From Halobacillus shinanisalinarum (GTDB lineage: Bacteria > Bacillota > Bacilli > Bacillales > Halobacillaceae), in the NCBI RefSeq assembly GCF_022919835.1, contig NZ_CP095074.1, forward strand, positions 1,178,001-1,242,000: a stretch of 64,000 nt of DNA, in the 5' to 3' direction. Both the position numbers and the translations under genes were made by a program. This document shows positions 1 through 9,404 of the stretch, piece by piece; the stretch's first letter is position 1, and every line of letters starts with the position of its first letter. Below the pieces are notes generated by a model. That model was not told the DNA's origin. It saw nothing but the letters and a program-made list of their open reading frames with translations, and made no database searches.

Positions 1-145
1 TTACTTTATACTTCTTAGCAATCTGATGGCACTTCTTCTCGTCATTGTCGAATATACCGACAAGCTGGCAATGGTCATGCATCGATAAGTACGTACGTAC
101 ATGATTTTCTCCCATATTTCCCGTTCCAATTACACCGACTTTCAT
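1..145 (-). CDS. Gfo/Idh/MocA family oxidoreductase, N-terminal part (cut by window edge)
   Basis: The first 48 codons are present, starting at an ATG whose codon ends at 145, with GAGGAG just upstream; the rest lies beyond the left edge. The N-terminus is a Rossmann dinucleotide-binding fold (VGVIGTGNMGENH) followed by an acidic residue at the end of beta-2 (IFDND), typical of NAD-dependent Gfo/Idh/MocA sugar oxidoreductases. It is divergent from a glycosyltransferase and close to acetyltransferase, aminotransferase, nucleotide-sugar dehydrogenase and 2-epimerase genes. That context suggests a WbpB-like 3-dehydrogenase acting on a UDP-GlcNAc-uronate. Family assignment is firm; the substrate is inference. 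Confidence 0.8.
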   Translation of the reverse strand, partial: MKVGVIGTGNMGENHVRTYLSMHDHCQLVGIFDNDEKKCHQIAKKYKV

Positions 146-292
146 AAAAAAATCTCCTCACTCTTTATAAACTACTAAATTATTCTATGCGCCAGCTTTG
201 AAACGAAATAGACTGCCATAACAGACAAAATAAAATTGGCGTTTGTCAGGTTACTCATGTACTGGTTCGTTTAAAAGAGAGGATGTGATAGC

Positions 293-1213
293 TTGATTAA
301 TCTATTGTTTATTGCAGAAGATACATCAAGATTGTTGAATAAAAACTTTTATTATTTAGAGCAGGAACTTTCCAAAGTAGTAAATTTAACGATATGGAGA
401 AAACCTGGCCATATTAGCTATATTTTGAAACAACTCCCCACTCGCCCCGACTTTATATTGCTGTTAAATGATATTGATCACCAAATGACACCCATGATTA
501 AAGGGCTTGCTAATACCGATATTCCCACGGGACTATTTGTGAATGATGTTCATCGGTTTACAAGTTTGAGAAGAAACTATATAGCTAAACACAATATTCC
601 CTATTTATTCACTGTTGTTCGTGACAAATTTATAGAAACTTATCCGGAATTTAAAAATAAAATGGAATGGTTCCCTCACTTTGTTAATACAGAATTATGT
701 AGGGACTATGGGTTAGAAAAGGATATCAATTTGTTAATGATGGGGGCTGTTAACGACTTTTATCCATTAAGACAAAAAATAATGAAGACGTATGAAGGGA
801 ATCCAGATTTCGTCTATCACAACCACCCCGGTTATCGAGAATTTAGTAAAAAAGAAGAAGGCCAAAAATTGATTGGTCATGTCTATGGCAAGGAACTCAA
901 CCGTACTACTATTTTCTTCACCTGTCCTTCAGTTCTAAATTACCCTGTTCTAAAATACTTTGAAGCGCTTGCTTGCAAGACCCTTTTGCTAGCTCCAACC
1001 TTTAAAGAATTGGAGGATCTCGGCTTTATTCCAGGGGTTCATTTTGTACCAATAGACGAAGATAACTTTCAAGAAAAAGCAGCAGCCTATTTAAAGAATG
1101 ATTCGGACCGGTTAAAGGTTGTTGAACAGGGGTACCATTTCATCCGCCAAAGGCATTCAGTTAAACGACGAACTCAGCAGCTGGTTCAAAAAATAGAAAG
1201 TATACTTCATTAG
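293..1213 (+). CDS. CgeB-like glycosyltransferase (GT-B fold)
   Basis: A 306-residue protein starting at TTG after AGAGAGG. Its C-terminal half resembles the glycosyltransferase domain of spore maturation protein CgeB and related GT-B enzymes: a segment around residues 215-235 (PSVLNYPVLKYFEALACKT) fits the nucleotide-sugar-binding acidic helix, followed by a conserved tail with a DSDRLKVVEQGYHFIRQRHS-type ending. There is no signal peptide or membrane helix, so it should act at the cytoplasmic face on a lipid- or protein-linked acceptor. It opens a plus-strand run with the acetyltransferase and two more glycosyltransferases. The donor and acceptor cannot be told from sequence. Confidence 0.72.
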   Translation: MINLLFIAEDTSRLLNKNFYYLEQELSKVVNLTIWRKPGHISYILKQLPTRPDFILLLNDIDHQMTPMIKGLANTDIPTGLFVNDVHRFTSLRRNYIAKHNIPYLFTVVRDKFIETYPEFKNKMEWFPHFVNTELCRDYGLEKDINLLMMGAVNDFYPLRQKIMKTYEGNPDFVYHNHPGYREFSKKEEGQKLIGHVYGKELNRTTIFFTCPSVLNYPVLKYFEALACKTLLLAPTFKELEDLGFIPGVHFVPIDEDNFQEKAAAYLKNDSDRLKVVEQGYHFIRQRHSVKRRTQQLVQKIESILH

Positions 1214-1231
1214 TAAGAAGGAGGTTGTCAC

Positions 1232-1912
1232 ATGTCTGATATCCACGGAAGTGCTCAACTGGGAGAACGCGTCGTCATTGAAAAAGATGTAAAAATCGGA
1301 AAAAATGTTGTGATCGGTCATCATTCTGTTATCTTACAGGGGACCGAAATTGGTGATAACGTGACAGTTGGTTGTCATTGTGTGCTTGGAATCCGCCCGG
1401 CTGTTAATCAAAGAATGCGAAAGTCCTCCAAGACAGATCAACAGTTGGTGATCCAATCTGGTACACGAATTGGGCATTTGGTCTCCATCTATTCTGGAAC
1501 TCAAATCGGGAAAGATGTGTTTATTGGCGATCACGCTAGCATTCGGGAAAATGTTTCGGTAGCTGAGGAATCTGTCATTGGGAGAGCCGCTATCGTGGAA
1601 TTAAATACAAAGATCGGAAAAGGATGCACGGTGCAGACACAAGCTTATGTAACAGGTGATACGACCCTTGAAGATCATGTATTTATCGGTCCATGTGTAT
1701 CAATGTCAAATGACAAGTACATGGGTGCTCAAGCCTATTCCCTACAAGGTCCACACATTAAAAAAGGAGCTAAAATCGGAAATAACGCATCGCTTTTACC
1801 AGGTGTTACGGTTGGTTACAACACTATAATAGGTGCGGGAGCTGTGGTAACGAAGGATACGGAAGATAACATAGTTGCTGCAGGCGTTCCTGCAAAGAAA
1901 ATCAACCGATGA
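1232..1912 (+). CDS. Left-handed beta-helix N-acetyltransferase (WbpD-like)
   Basis: A 226-residue protein starting at ATG with a strong AAGGAGG site, 18 bases after the previous gene. Almost the whole chain consists of hexapeptide repeats ([IV]GxxxxI type, for example VKIGKNVVIGHHSVI and TIIGAGAVVTKD) that build a left-handed parallel beta-helix trimer binding acetyl-CoA. The closing AGVPAKKI motif is typical of sugar O/N-acetyltransferases. With a DegT aminotransferase, a nucleotide-sugar dehydrogenase and a UDP-GlcNAc 2-epimerase nearby, the likely job is N-acetylation of the 3-amino group of a UDP-amino-uronate (WbpD role). Family sure, substrate inferred. Confidence 0.85.
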   Translation: MSDIHGSAQLGERVVIEKDVKIGKNVVIGHHSVILQGTEIGDNVTVGCHCVLGIRPAVNQRMRKSSKTDQQLVIQSGTRIGHLVSIYSGTQIGKDVFIGDHASIRENVSVAEESVIGRAAIVELNTKIGKGCTVQTQAYVTGDTTLEDHVFIGPCVSMSNDKYMGAQAYSLQGPHIKKGAKIGNNASLLPGVTVGYNTIIGAGAVVTKDTEDNIVAAGVPAKKINR

Positions 1913-1994
1913 GATTATTAAAGTTGGTAATGCATGTATGGAGAAAACCACAAATCTAACATGAAACTTAATGCTCAAGAAGGGGTGGGGGCCT

Positions 1995-3218
1995 GTGTCA
2001 AAAAGAGTTTGCATGGTTGTTGCTTATCATCCATTTTTGGACGCGAGGATTTTCAAAAAAGAAGCAAAAAGCTTACAAAAAAAGGGTTACCATGTCACGA
2101 TGATTGTTCCGAGAAGGAATGGACGTTTATTTGACATCGATGGTACCCCTTTTACGAATCGTTTCAGAAACAAAGTTTTTACCCACGAAGGAATTAGGAT
2201 CGTCACATACGAATGGGAGAGTTGTAGAAAACAATTGAGTAAAGTCTCAAGCAATGAAAATGTTTGGGAAACACAAGGATTTACAAATCAATTAACGCAG
2301 CTCGCTATTCAGCAAAATGCAGATATTTATCATACCCATGAATACCTATCTCTTTTCGCTGGAGTGGGTATAAAACGGTTAATGAAGAAAAGAAAAGGAA
2401 AGGATATAAAGTTAATTTATGATAGCCATGAATTGACACCTGATCCTTTGCACCCCAGATATACTGAGAAACAGAGAGACAATTTGAAACAGAAACTTCT
2501 TATTATGCTTGATGAAGTCGACTATGTAATTACTGTTTCAAACTCAATCAAATCATGGTATTTATCTCATAAACCCAAACTACCTGTGGAAGTGATCTAT
2601 AACTCACCTCCCCTTTCTAAAAATTATCTACCTAAACAGTATAGTTCAAATGGGTTAACTATTGGTTATGAAGGAAACCTTGATGATAAAAAAGGCATGA
2701 GAGAAAAAATCATTGGCATTACAGAATTATGCTCTAAGAAGTTAAATTTTAAATTCAAGATTATTGGAGGAAGTCGATTTGATAATCCGTTTGTCATACC
2801 AAAACATCTTCAGAGTAATATAACGTTAACCGGATGGGTCGATTACCTTAACATTCCAAAATATATGAAAGATGTCGATATTGGGTGGATTGATTTGGAA
2901 AATGTAGAAACGTCTCTCAATAACAACTACGCCATGCCAAATAAATTTTTTAGTTATTTGAACAATGGCATACCGGTATTAGTGAACAAATGCCATTCAA
3001 TGGAGGCCTTTATAGACGCACACCAATGTGGGTTTGTTGTCCAAAAAACGAACGTTACATCTCAAGATTATGCAGATGCTTTATTATATCTTAGTGAAAA
3101 TAAAAGCAAATTGAAAACAATGAGCATGAATGGTCGTAAGGTAATGGAAAACTCATATTCGTGGGAGAAGATGGAGGAACGGTTATTTAATGTTTATCAA
3201 CAGCTACTAACGAAGTAA
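1995..3218 (+). CDS. GT4-type glycosyltransferase, paralogue 1
   Basis: About 407 residues. I choose the GTG at 1995 because GGGGTGGGG lies just upstream and the resulting N-terminus (MSKRVCMVVAYHPFLDARI) aligns with the paralogue at 7707; an upstream ATG at 1971 is less likely. It has a GT-B layout with an N-terminal Rossmann domain, an internal YDSHEL motif, and a C-terminal half with IIGG, TGWV and the MPNKFFSYLNNGIPVLVNK donor-binding segment. It is clearly a duplicate of the gene at 7707-8932, sharing whole blocks such as DARIFKKEAKSL. Probably transfers a sugar in surface polysaccharide assembly; specificity unknown. Confidence 0.85.
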   Translation: MSKRVCMVVAYHPFLDARIFKKEAKSLQKKGYHVTMIVPRRNGRLFDIDGTPFTNRFRNKVFTHEGIRIVTYEWESCRKQLSKVSSNENVWETQGFTNQLTQLAIQQNADIYHTHEYLSLFAGVGIKRLMKKRKGKDIKLIYDSHELTPDPLHPRYTEKQRDNLKQKLLIMLDEVDYVITVSNSIKSWYLSHKPKLPVEVIYNSPPLSKNYLPKQYSSNGLTIGYEGNLDDKKGMREKIIGITELCSKKLNFKFKIIGGSRFDNPFVIPKHLQSNITLTGWVDYLNIPKYMKDVDIGWIDLENVETSLNNNYAMPNKFFSYLNNGIPVLVNKCHSMEAFIDAHQCGFVVQKTNVTSQDYADALLYLSENKSKLKTMSMNGRKVMENSYSWEKMEERLFNVYQQLLTK

Positions 3219-3288
3219 ATGACTAAAAGTAAGTAACCAGTGGGATTACCTTTTACAACCACGATATAAAAAGAAAGGAAAGATAAAA

Positions 3289-4293
3289 TTGAGAGTACTG
3301 CATATTTCTTATGGATCTCCTATGGTCGAATTGTGTAAGGCATTACAGTCAAAAGGAGTTCAAGCCACCTCTTGCCACTTTGATGAACATCCTTTTAAAT
3401 TTCAACCCGATATATGTTTAAAGCTTAATCAGCTTCCAAAACAAGAAAGAGAGAACAAAATCGAACAATTTTTACAAGAATCTGTACAAAAGTATGACAT
3501 CTTTCATTTTCATTTTGGCGAAACATTTTTCTCTGATAAAAGCGACATGGAAATTCTAAAGCGCGCTGGAAAGAAGATGGTTGTACACCATCACGGTTCA
3601 GATATTCGACTTCTTTCGGCTGCCAGAATAAATAACCCCTATGTTAAGGTAAAGCCCGAATGGACAGAAGAAAAAATATATAATAACGTAGCCGCTTTAT
3701 CAAAATATATTGATCATGCAATTGTCCAGGATCCTGAATTAGAGGGATACATTTCAAATTTGTATAAGCATACACATGTTATCCCTCATACAATTGACGT
3801 ACATCAATTCAAACCACAATACCCTGAGGTCAAACAAACTTCTCCTCTCGTCATTCACGCCCCGACCTCACGACATATAAAAGGAACAGAATTCATAGTA
3901 AAGGCAGTTCAGGAGCTGCAGCGATCGGGATTATCATTTCGATTTAAACTAGTTGAAGGCCTATCCAACGATGAAGCTAAAAATCTTTTTGCCCAAGCGG
4001 ATATTGTCATAGATCAGTTAAGAATTGGTTCATATGGCTATGTTAGTTCTGAGGCGATGGCGTTAGGGAAACCAGTTATATGCTATATAAGAGAAGACCT
4101 TGTAGATAAATATCCTGGTGGTTTGCCCATTATCAATGCAAATCCAGACACCATTACTACGGTTTTAGAGAATTTAATTAAAAACCCAAGACAAAGAAGA
4201 AATACAGGTTTTAATGGGAGAACTTACGTCACACAGAACCATATGGCTGAAAAAGTCGTTAATCAGTATATTGACATCTACAATAAATTATAG
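3289..4293 (+). CDS. Glycosyltransferase family 4-like protein
   Basis: A 334-residue GT-B glycosyltransferase starting at TTG after AAAGGAAAG. Visible blocks are HFHFGETF and VVHHHGSDIR in the N-terminal domain, VIPHTIDVHQF at the domain linker, and a C-terminal IDQLRIGSYGYVSSEAMALGKPVICY segment region with the conserved Glu of the EX7E-like donor site. No membrane segment is seen. It ends the plus-strand run 1232-4293 and faces the converging 2-epimerase gene. Likely a cytoplasmic transferase in the same polysaccharide pathway; donor and acceptor unknown. Confidence 0.82.
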   Translation: MRVLHISYGSPMVELCKALQSKGVQATSCHFDEHPFKFQPDICLKLNQLPKQERENKIEQFLQESVQKYDIFHFHFGETFFSDKSDMEILKRAGKKMVVHHHGSDIRLLSAARINNPYVKVKPEWTEEKIYNNVAALSKYIDHAIVQDPELEGYISNLYKHTHVIPHTIDVHQFKPQYPEVKQTSPLVIHAPTSRHIKGTEFIVKAVQELQRSGLSFRFKLVEGLSNDEAKNLFAQADIVIDQLRIGSYGYVSSEAMALGKPVICYIREDLVDKYPGGLPIINANPDTITTVLENLIKNPRQRRNTGFNGRTYVTQNHMAEKVVNQYIDIYNKL

Positions 4294-4379
4294 GGGCATG
4301 CAGGTTCCCTTTGCATAATACAAGAAATTTAGATTTATCAGAGGTTGAAAGGAACGCTTTTCCCTGACTCAAACTGTGG

Positions 4380-5462
4380 CTACTTCTTTTCAAAATCCTT
4401 CATCAGAATTTCGATTATCCTTTGTGAAGTTTTTCCATCACCAAAAAGCGAAGGGTGTTCTTTAGGGATTTGAATTGTTGTTACAGCATCTAAAATTTGC
4501 TGTGTAGATGAACCAACTAAACGATTCCAACCATGCCGCACAGTTTCCTCCCACTCCGTTTCTTCCCTAAGGGTGATACAAGGCACTTGAAGCATGTAAG
4601 ATTCCTTTTGCAAACCACCCGAGTCCGTTAAGATTCCTCTTGCCTTCGAAGCAATGGCTAACATATCAAGATAATTTAGAGGTTCGATTAGTTTAATAGA
4701 AGGGGACGAGATTATATCCGTCAATTTGAATTGGTTTATTTTACCTTTGGTTCTCGGATGTAAGGGGAGGACAACCTCTATTTGTAGTTGTTGTATAGCT
4801 TCAAGTATGGATTTTAAGCGAGCGGGATCATCTGTATTTTCGGCTCGGTGAAGGGTTGCCAAATAATATTTGTTTTCCGTAAGCGACAAGTCCTTCAGGA
4901 TAGAGGATTGTCGCAGTGCATAAGGTTTAAAGTGAGAAACAGATTCATACATGATATCCCCTATTTGATATACTCTGTTATTAATCCCCTCATGTCTTAA
5001 ATTTTCAACTGCACTATTTGAGGGACAAAACAAATAATCAGATAGATGATCTGTAATCATTCGATTAATCTCCTCAGGCATTTTTTTGTTAAAACTACGT
5101 AGCCCTGCCTCTACATGGGCTACTGGGATATGAAGCTTTGATGCGGCCAAGCTCCCAGCAAGAGTAGAATTTGTATCCCCATATACTAATACAATATCTG
5201 GTTTAACGGAGGTCATAACCTTCTCTAGATCCATTAACATTTTGGCTGTTTGTTCCCCGTGAGATCCAGAACCGACACCTAAATAATAATCTGGTTTCGG
5301 GAGATTCAATTGCTTAAAAAAAACGGCCGACATATTATCATCGTAGTGTTGGCCAGTGTGTACGATAATTTCTTCAATTTTTGAATTAGATTTTAAGGTT
5401 TTAGACAACATACATGCCTTTATAAATTGTGGCCTTGCTCCTACTACTGTTAATATTTTCAT
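4380..5462 (-). CDS. UDP-N-acetylglucosamine 2-epimerase (non-hydrolysing; MnaA/WecB/WbpI family)
   Basis: A 360-residue enzyme of typical family length with GGAAAGGAGA before its ATG. It shows the N-terminal GARPQFIK motif, YGDTNST with Asp96, HVEAGLRS with Glu118, PEEINR with Glu131, TLHRAEN, and the C-terminal TDSGGLQKES nucleotide-binding motif, all hallmarks of non-hydrolysing 2-epimerases. The usual reaction is UDP-GlcNAc to UDP-ManNAc. Because the locus also carries WbpA-, WbpB-, WbpD- and WbpE-type genes, it may instead be a WbpI-type enzyme acting on UDP-2,3-diacetamido-glucuronate. Class is certain; the exact substrate is not. Confidence 0.92.
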   Translation of the reverse strand: MKILTVVGARPQFIKACMLSKTLKSNSKIEEIIVHTGQHYDDNMSAVFFKQLNLPKPDYYLGVGSGSHGEQTAKMLMDLEKVMTSVKPDIVLVYGDTNSTLAGSLAASKLHIPVAHVEAGLRSFNKKMPEEINRMITDHLSDYLFCPSNSAVENLRHEGINNRVYQIGDIMYESVSHFKPYALRQSSILKDLSLTENKYYLATLHRAENTDDPARLKSILEAIQQLQIEVVLPLHPRTKGKINQFKLTDIISSPSIKLIEPLNYLDMLAIASKARGILTDSGGLQKESYMLQVPCITLREETEWEETVRHGWNRLVGSSTQQILDAVTTIQIPKEHPSLFGDGKTSQRIIEILMKDFEKK

Positions 5463-5711
5463 TCCATTCTCCTTTCCTAAAACTTTTTCAATCCATTATT
5501 CGTCACTCTTTATTTGTGATCCATCTATTGATATAACAAACATACAAACTCCTTTAAAAAATATGAGAGCTTGAAGGCTAATCTACTTTTGAGAGAAAAT
5601 GGAGATAAATTTCTATAAGTGCGTGTTCATTACACTATTCAAGAACAGTGTTCCATTCTCTCTTTCTAGTAGGTCGATTTGAAAAGTAAGTTATTGTGGA
5701 TGACTGGTGCC

Positions 5712-6685
5712 TCAGCCATCCTTTGTAACATTGGCTTTCACCCAATATACAGTGTCCCCAATTCCATCTTTAAAAGGAGTTTTATGATACTGACCAATCA
5801 TGTTTTTTAAATTTTCCAATGACCCCCTATGGCTATTAACGTCTGCTGTTCGATTAGGCTTTCTCAGAACCTTCCCCTTATATTTCATAACGTCTATTAT
5901 CGTTTCAATTACATTCTCGATCGATAATTGTTGGTCTGTAGTAATATTTACACATTCACCAGGCGAAATAATAGGAAAGACTTTTGATACGATGTCAACG
6001 GTGTCCTCAACATAAATAAAATCCCTAGTTTGTTGACCCCCCCATGAATCTCGGGTGCATCCTTCTCTAAAATCTTTTTAATGGTAAGAGGAATTACGCC
6101 AGCTAGGGCGCCTTCAAAGTTCTGCCTGGGTCCATAGTTATTAAAAGGCCGAACAAGAAAGGCATCCAAATCAAACATTCTAACATAAGACTGTAACATT
6201 AAATCAGCCGCTGCTTTTCCTGCAGCATAGGTTGTCGTTGGAACCAATGGATGTTTTTCATCCATTGGTTCGTATTGAGCCGAACCATACGCTTCTGAAG
6301 AGGAAAAATGACACAATGTTTGAAATGCATTTTTCCTTTGAAGCTCCAACAAGTTTTTTAAGACTAAAACATTTGTCAAAAACGCATTGGACGGATTTAT
6401 AAACGAATAATTTAACGCTTTGGTGGCGCAGTTAAAAACGATGTCGATATCGTATTTTTCCATAATATAGTTAAGGGCTTCTTGATTCTCAGCATCATCA
6501 ACATGAAGGATTGCGCCTTTCTTTAGAGCATGTTCTATATTTTCCTTTTTCCCCACAAATAGATTATCAACAATTATAATTTGAGCTGCACCTTCTTTTA
6601 GTAGTTTGTCTACTAAATGACTTCCGATAAAACCGGCTCCTCCAATAATTAAAATGGTGCTATTAACAAGTGACGGTCGTTTCAA
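5712..6685 (-). pseudogene. NAD-dependent epimerase/dehydratase, broken by a -1 shift in a C7 run
   Basis: Starts at TTG (codon ending 6685) after GGAAGGGAAG. An extended SDR epimerase: GGAGFIGSH NAD motif near residue 15, SSSEAYG, the catalytic YAAGK (Tyr-x-x-x-Lys) and RPFNNYGPRQ. The frame is lost at the seven C bases 6037-6043 (G run on the coding strand). Adding one G gives GGGQQTRDFIYVEDTVD and an open frame to a TGA at 5712-5714, about 324 residues, normal for UDP-sugar 4-epimerases or 4,6-dehydratases. As written the protein ends early at 5948. It could be a sequencing error, a phase-variable switch or a true pseudogene. Confidence 0.85.
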
Positions 6686-6713
6686 TATGTGCCACTTCCC
6701 TTCCGTTTCGTAG

Positions 6714-7469
6714 TTAAAAATTCAATCGGGATTGTCCCCCATCGACAGTAATGGTAGATCCCACTATCCAAGAGGCCTTATCGGATGCCAGAAAGACTGC
6801 GACATTTCCAATCTCTTCAGGTTTTCCAAGTCGTCCAGCTGGGATTTTATCACGCGCATAGTTTTTCAAAAAATCGGGATCAAGTTGTAAACGGCGTTGC
6901 CATTCTTTATTTGGATGATAGATGGCCCCTGGAGCAATGCCAATTACACGAATATTATTCTTAATTGCCTCAGAACTAAAGGATTTTGTAAAACTAATTA
7001 AGGCACCCTTTGAAGCGTTATAAGAAGGAATACCACCGGATTCTTTCCCATAGATCGAGGAAATATTTATAATGACTCCCTTTCCTTTGGGTATCATCTG
7101 TTTACTGGCCAGCTGACTTAAATGGACAGCAGAGATGAAATTCAGTTCCATTGCTTCTTTAAATACGCTGGAGGAAGTTTTTAAAACCTTCTCCCCATGA
7201 CTTGCACCGACATTATTAACAAGAACATCAATGCTGTTAAAATCATCAATGAATTCACTCATTAATCGTTCCCTATCTTCATGTTTCGCAAGGTCTTTTT
7301 GATACGTTTGTACTCCTAGATTCTCCTGTACTTGTAAAAGCTCTGCATGACTTCTAGCTGTAATCCCAACAGAGGCACCCTCATTCAAAAAGGCTTCAGC
7401 TATTGCCTTTCCAATTCCTCTTGAACCACCGGTCACTAACACCCTTTTTCCTTTAAGATTTAACTCCAT
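6714..7469 (-). CDS. Short-chain dehydrogenase/reductase (FabG-like)
   Basis: A 251-residue classical SDR. It has the TGGSRGIGKA cofactor motif at residues 14-23, NNVGASHG (NNAG equivalent), the catalytic Ser of INISSIYG, YNASKGAL (Tyr-x-x-x-Lys), and a C-terminal VDGGQS. It resembles 3-oxoacyl-ACP reductases, but its place between a sugar epimerase (28 bases downstream) and glycosyltransferases suggests oxidation or reduction of a nucleotide-linked sugar. It is divergent from the glycosyltransferase at 7707, so the gap 7470-7706 should hold two promoters. Substrate not determinable. Confidence 0.85.
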   Translation of the reverse strand: MELNLKGKRVLVTGGSRGIGKAIAEAFLNEGASVGITARSHAELLQVQENLGVQTYQKDLAKHEDRERLMSEFIDDFNSIDVLVNNVGASHGEKVLKTSSSVFKEAMELNFISAVHLSQLASKQMIPKGKGVIINISSIYGKESGGIPSYNASKGALISFTKSFSSEAIKNNIRVIGIAPGAIYHPNKEWQRRLQLDPDFLKNYARDKIPAGRLGKPEEIGNVAVFLASDKASWIVGSTITVDGGQSRLNF

Positions 7470-7706
7470 CCTTGTTCCCCCAACATTTAAAGACGTATGC
7501 CTAAATAAAAGAAAGACTAGAAATCATATTCAGTCTTATTTATATGAATAATGTAGTTAGGGTGTTAATACGTTATTAGGAGGGTCGATTAGGACTATAA
7601 AATAACCACAACTTGAACAAAAAAGCCGGTGCTTGTGGAGTCAACCATATGGAAAGAAACTTTAGTCTCTAACCGAACCCAATACCTTCTTATCTGGAGG
7701 AAAATG

Positions 7707-8932
7707 ATGAGCAAAAATGTTTGCTTTTTAGTAACTGAACACCCATTTTTAGATGCACGTATCTTTAAAAAAGAAGCCAAAAGCCTCGTGAAACAAGGTT
7801 ATAAAGTGACGATGATCGTTCCTAGAAGAGATGGGAATCTTTTTGATGTGGATGGCAGTACTTTTAGTGAAACCTTCCGATCGAAAGCTTTCACTTATGA
7901 GGGAATCGAAGTGATCACGTATGAACAGATGTATCCTGAGAAGGACGTCAAAAATCTTCATTACAATCTTCGTACTGGAAACTATACTCGTTTTAACGAT
8001 CGATTAACACAGCTAGGTATTGCACAGGAAGCTGATTTCTACCACGCACACGAGTTTTTCTCGCTCTATTCGGGAGTCGGAATCAAACGTGCTTTAACTG
8101 CAAAGGGAAAAAGAAGCAAACTAATTTATGATAGCCATGAATTGGAGCCAGACCCCCTGGTTTATCAACCCCAAAACACCAAAAAAATCAAAAGGCAAAT
8201 GCTTGGATACATGTTAGAAGAACTAGATTACGTGATAACTGTATCAGAATCTATTAAATCGTATTACCTCTCGTTAGACCCACAACTCCCTATAGAAGTG
8301 ATCCATAATTCCCCTCCACTAGCTGTCGGCTATGCACCAGGAGAAGGTAATACATCAGAATTTGTCATTGGTTATGAGGGTGTAATGGATAAGAAAAGGG
8401 GGAATTTCAATAAGCTGATGGCTGTATTGGAAATGTGTAATAAACGATTTGACCTGAAAGCCAAAATTATCGGAGGAGGAAAGGGTTCGACCGAAGAGCA
8501 TAACCTTAGTGTTCCCCCCACTTAAAAGATAAAGTGCAGTTTACCGGATGGGTGAGCTATGATTCGATCCCTGAAGCCATGAAGGATGTTGACGTAGGAT
8601 GGATAGACTTAGACGCAGAAAACTCCTTGAATAACCGGTTTGCTATGCCAAACAAATTTTTTAGTTATTTAAATAATGGCGTCCCTGTTTTAGTAAATCA
8701 ATGCACAGATATGGAAGAATTCATTCAAACTTATAAATGTGGACATGTCGTTAAAAAACTTCAAGCCACTGCCCAGGATTACTTTCAAGCCCTCCTCCAT
8801 CTCCATTCAAATAGAAGTAAAACACAGGAGATGAGTCTAAATTCACGCAAGGTCATGGAATCACATTTCAGCTGGAGACACATGGAAAAGAAACTATTTA
8901 CAGTTTATGATCAATTGGCGAAAGATCTATAA
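7707..8932 (+). pseudogene. GT4-type glycosyltransferase, paralogue 2, broken by a -1 shift in a C6 run
   Basis: Start taken at ATG 7707 (MSKNVCFLV), six bases after GGAGG; this matches the start of paralogue 1 at 1995. The frame stops at 8525 just after six C bases (8514-8519). Adding one C turns the end into VPPHLKDKVQFTGW, matching paralogue 1 (IPKHLQSNITLTGW), and restores a single frame to 8932 of about 408 residues, the same length as paralogue 1. The C-terminal part carries the same MPNKFFSYLNNG segment. Either an assembly error or a reversible C-tract switch; otherwise a functional-looking glycosyltransferase. Confidence 0.88.
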
Positions 8933-9404
8933 AAAAGTTAAATACAACGAATCTGTTTAATTATTAGTAGGAAGAGACCACTAAGGGAAATCCTATTGAC
9001 AGAAGAAAAACATAGCCCCCATGCGGTTATCCCTAAACTTTTTATATAAACGTACCCACGTTACCCCTCACCCATGGAGTAGATATAGATCAATTTAGGC
9101 CACCATTATTCAAATGCCCAATCATCCTCTATAAGAAAGTAAGCGGGTAGATAAAGACCCTGCTAATGTCCTCAGTTGTTATACCATTCCCTCTCATAAC
9201 GAACGTACCCATAAAAAGTCTGTAAGATAGAAAGAACTTAGAATACAGGCACTCTTCAATAAGGTCGGAGCTCACCATATTGATAGTTAAAAGAGTTTTT
9301 GTAAAAGGTGAAACCGACTTAGCGAAAAAGTCCAAACACATTGATTTTAATACACATAAAGTATGAAATGAACTTTTTAATGAACAAAGAAATGAGGATG
9401 AAAT
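8933..9404. other. 472-base gap without a supported gene
   Basis: Between the broken glycosyltransferase and the nucleotide-sugar dehydrogenase. AT-rich, no strong hairpin, no ribosome site in front of a convincing frame. A 70-codon minus-strand open frame (9129-9341) has no start context and no recognisable motif. The promoter of the dehydrogenase-aminotransferase pair probably lies in the last 100 bases, but I could not pick out clear -35 and -10 elements. Confidence 0.4.

Noticed and set aside
1934..2134. A plus-strand frame overlapping the start of glycosyltransferase paralogue 1
   Set aside because: It is a shadow; the GTG at 1995 in the other frame gives the family N-terminus.
9129..9341. 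A 70-codon minus-strand frame in the gap before the dehydrogenase gene, with a MRGNGITTEDISR piece faintly like an IS256-type transposase
   Set aside because: No ribosome site, no further transposase motif, no terminal inverted repeats; the likeness is too short to support.
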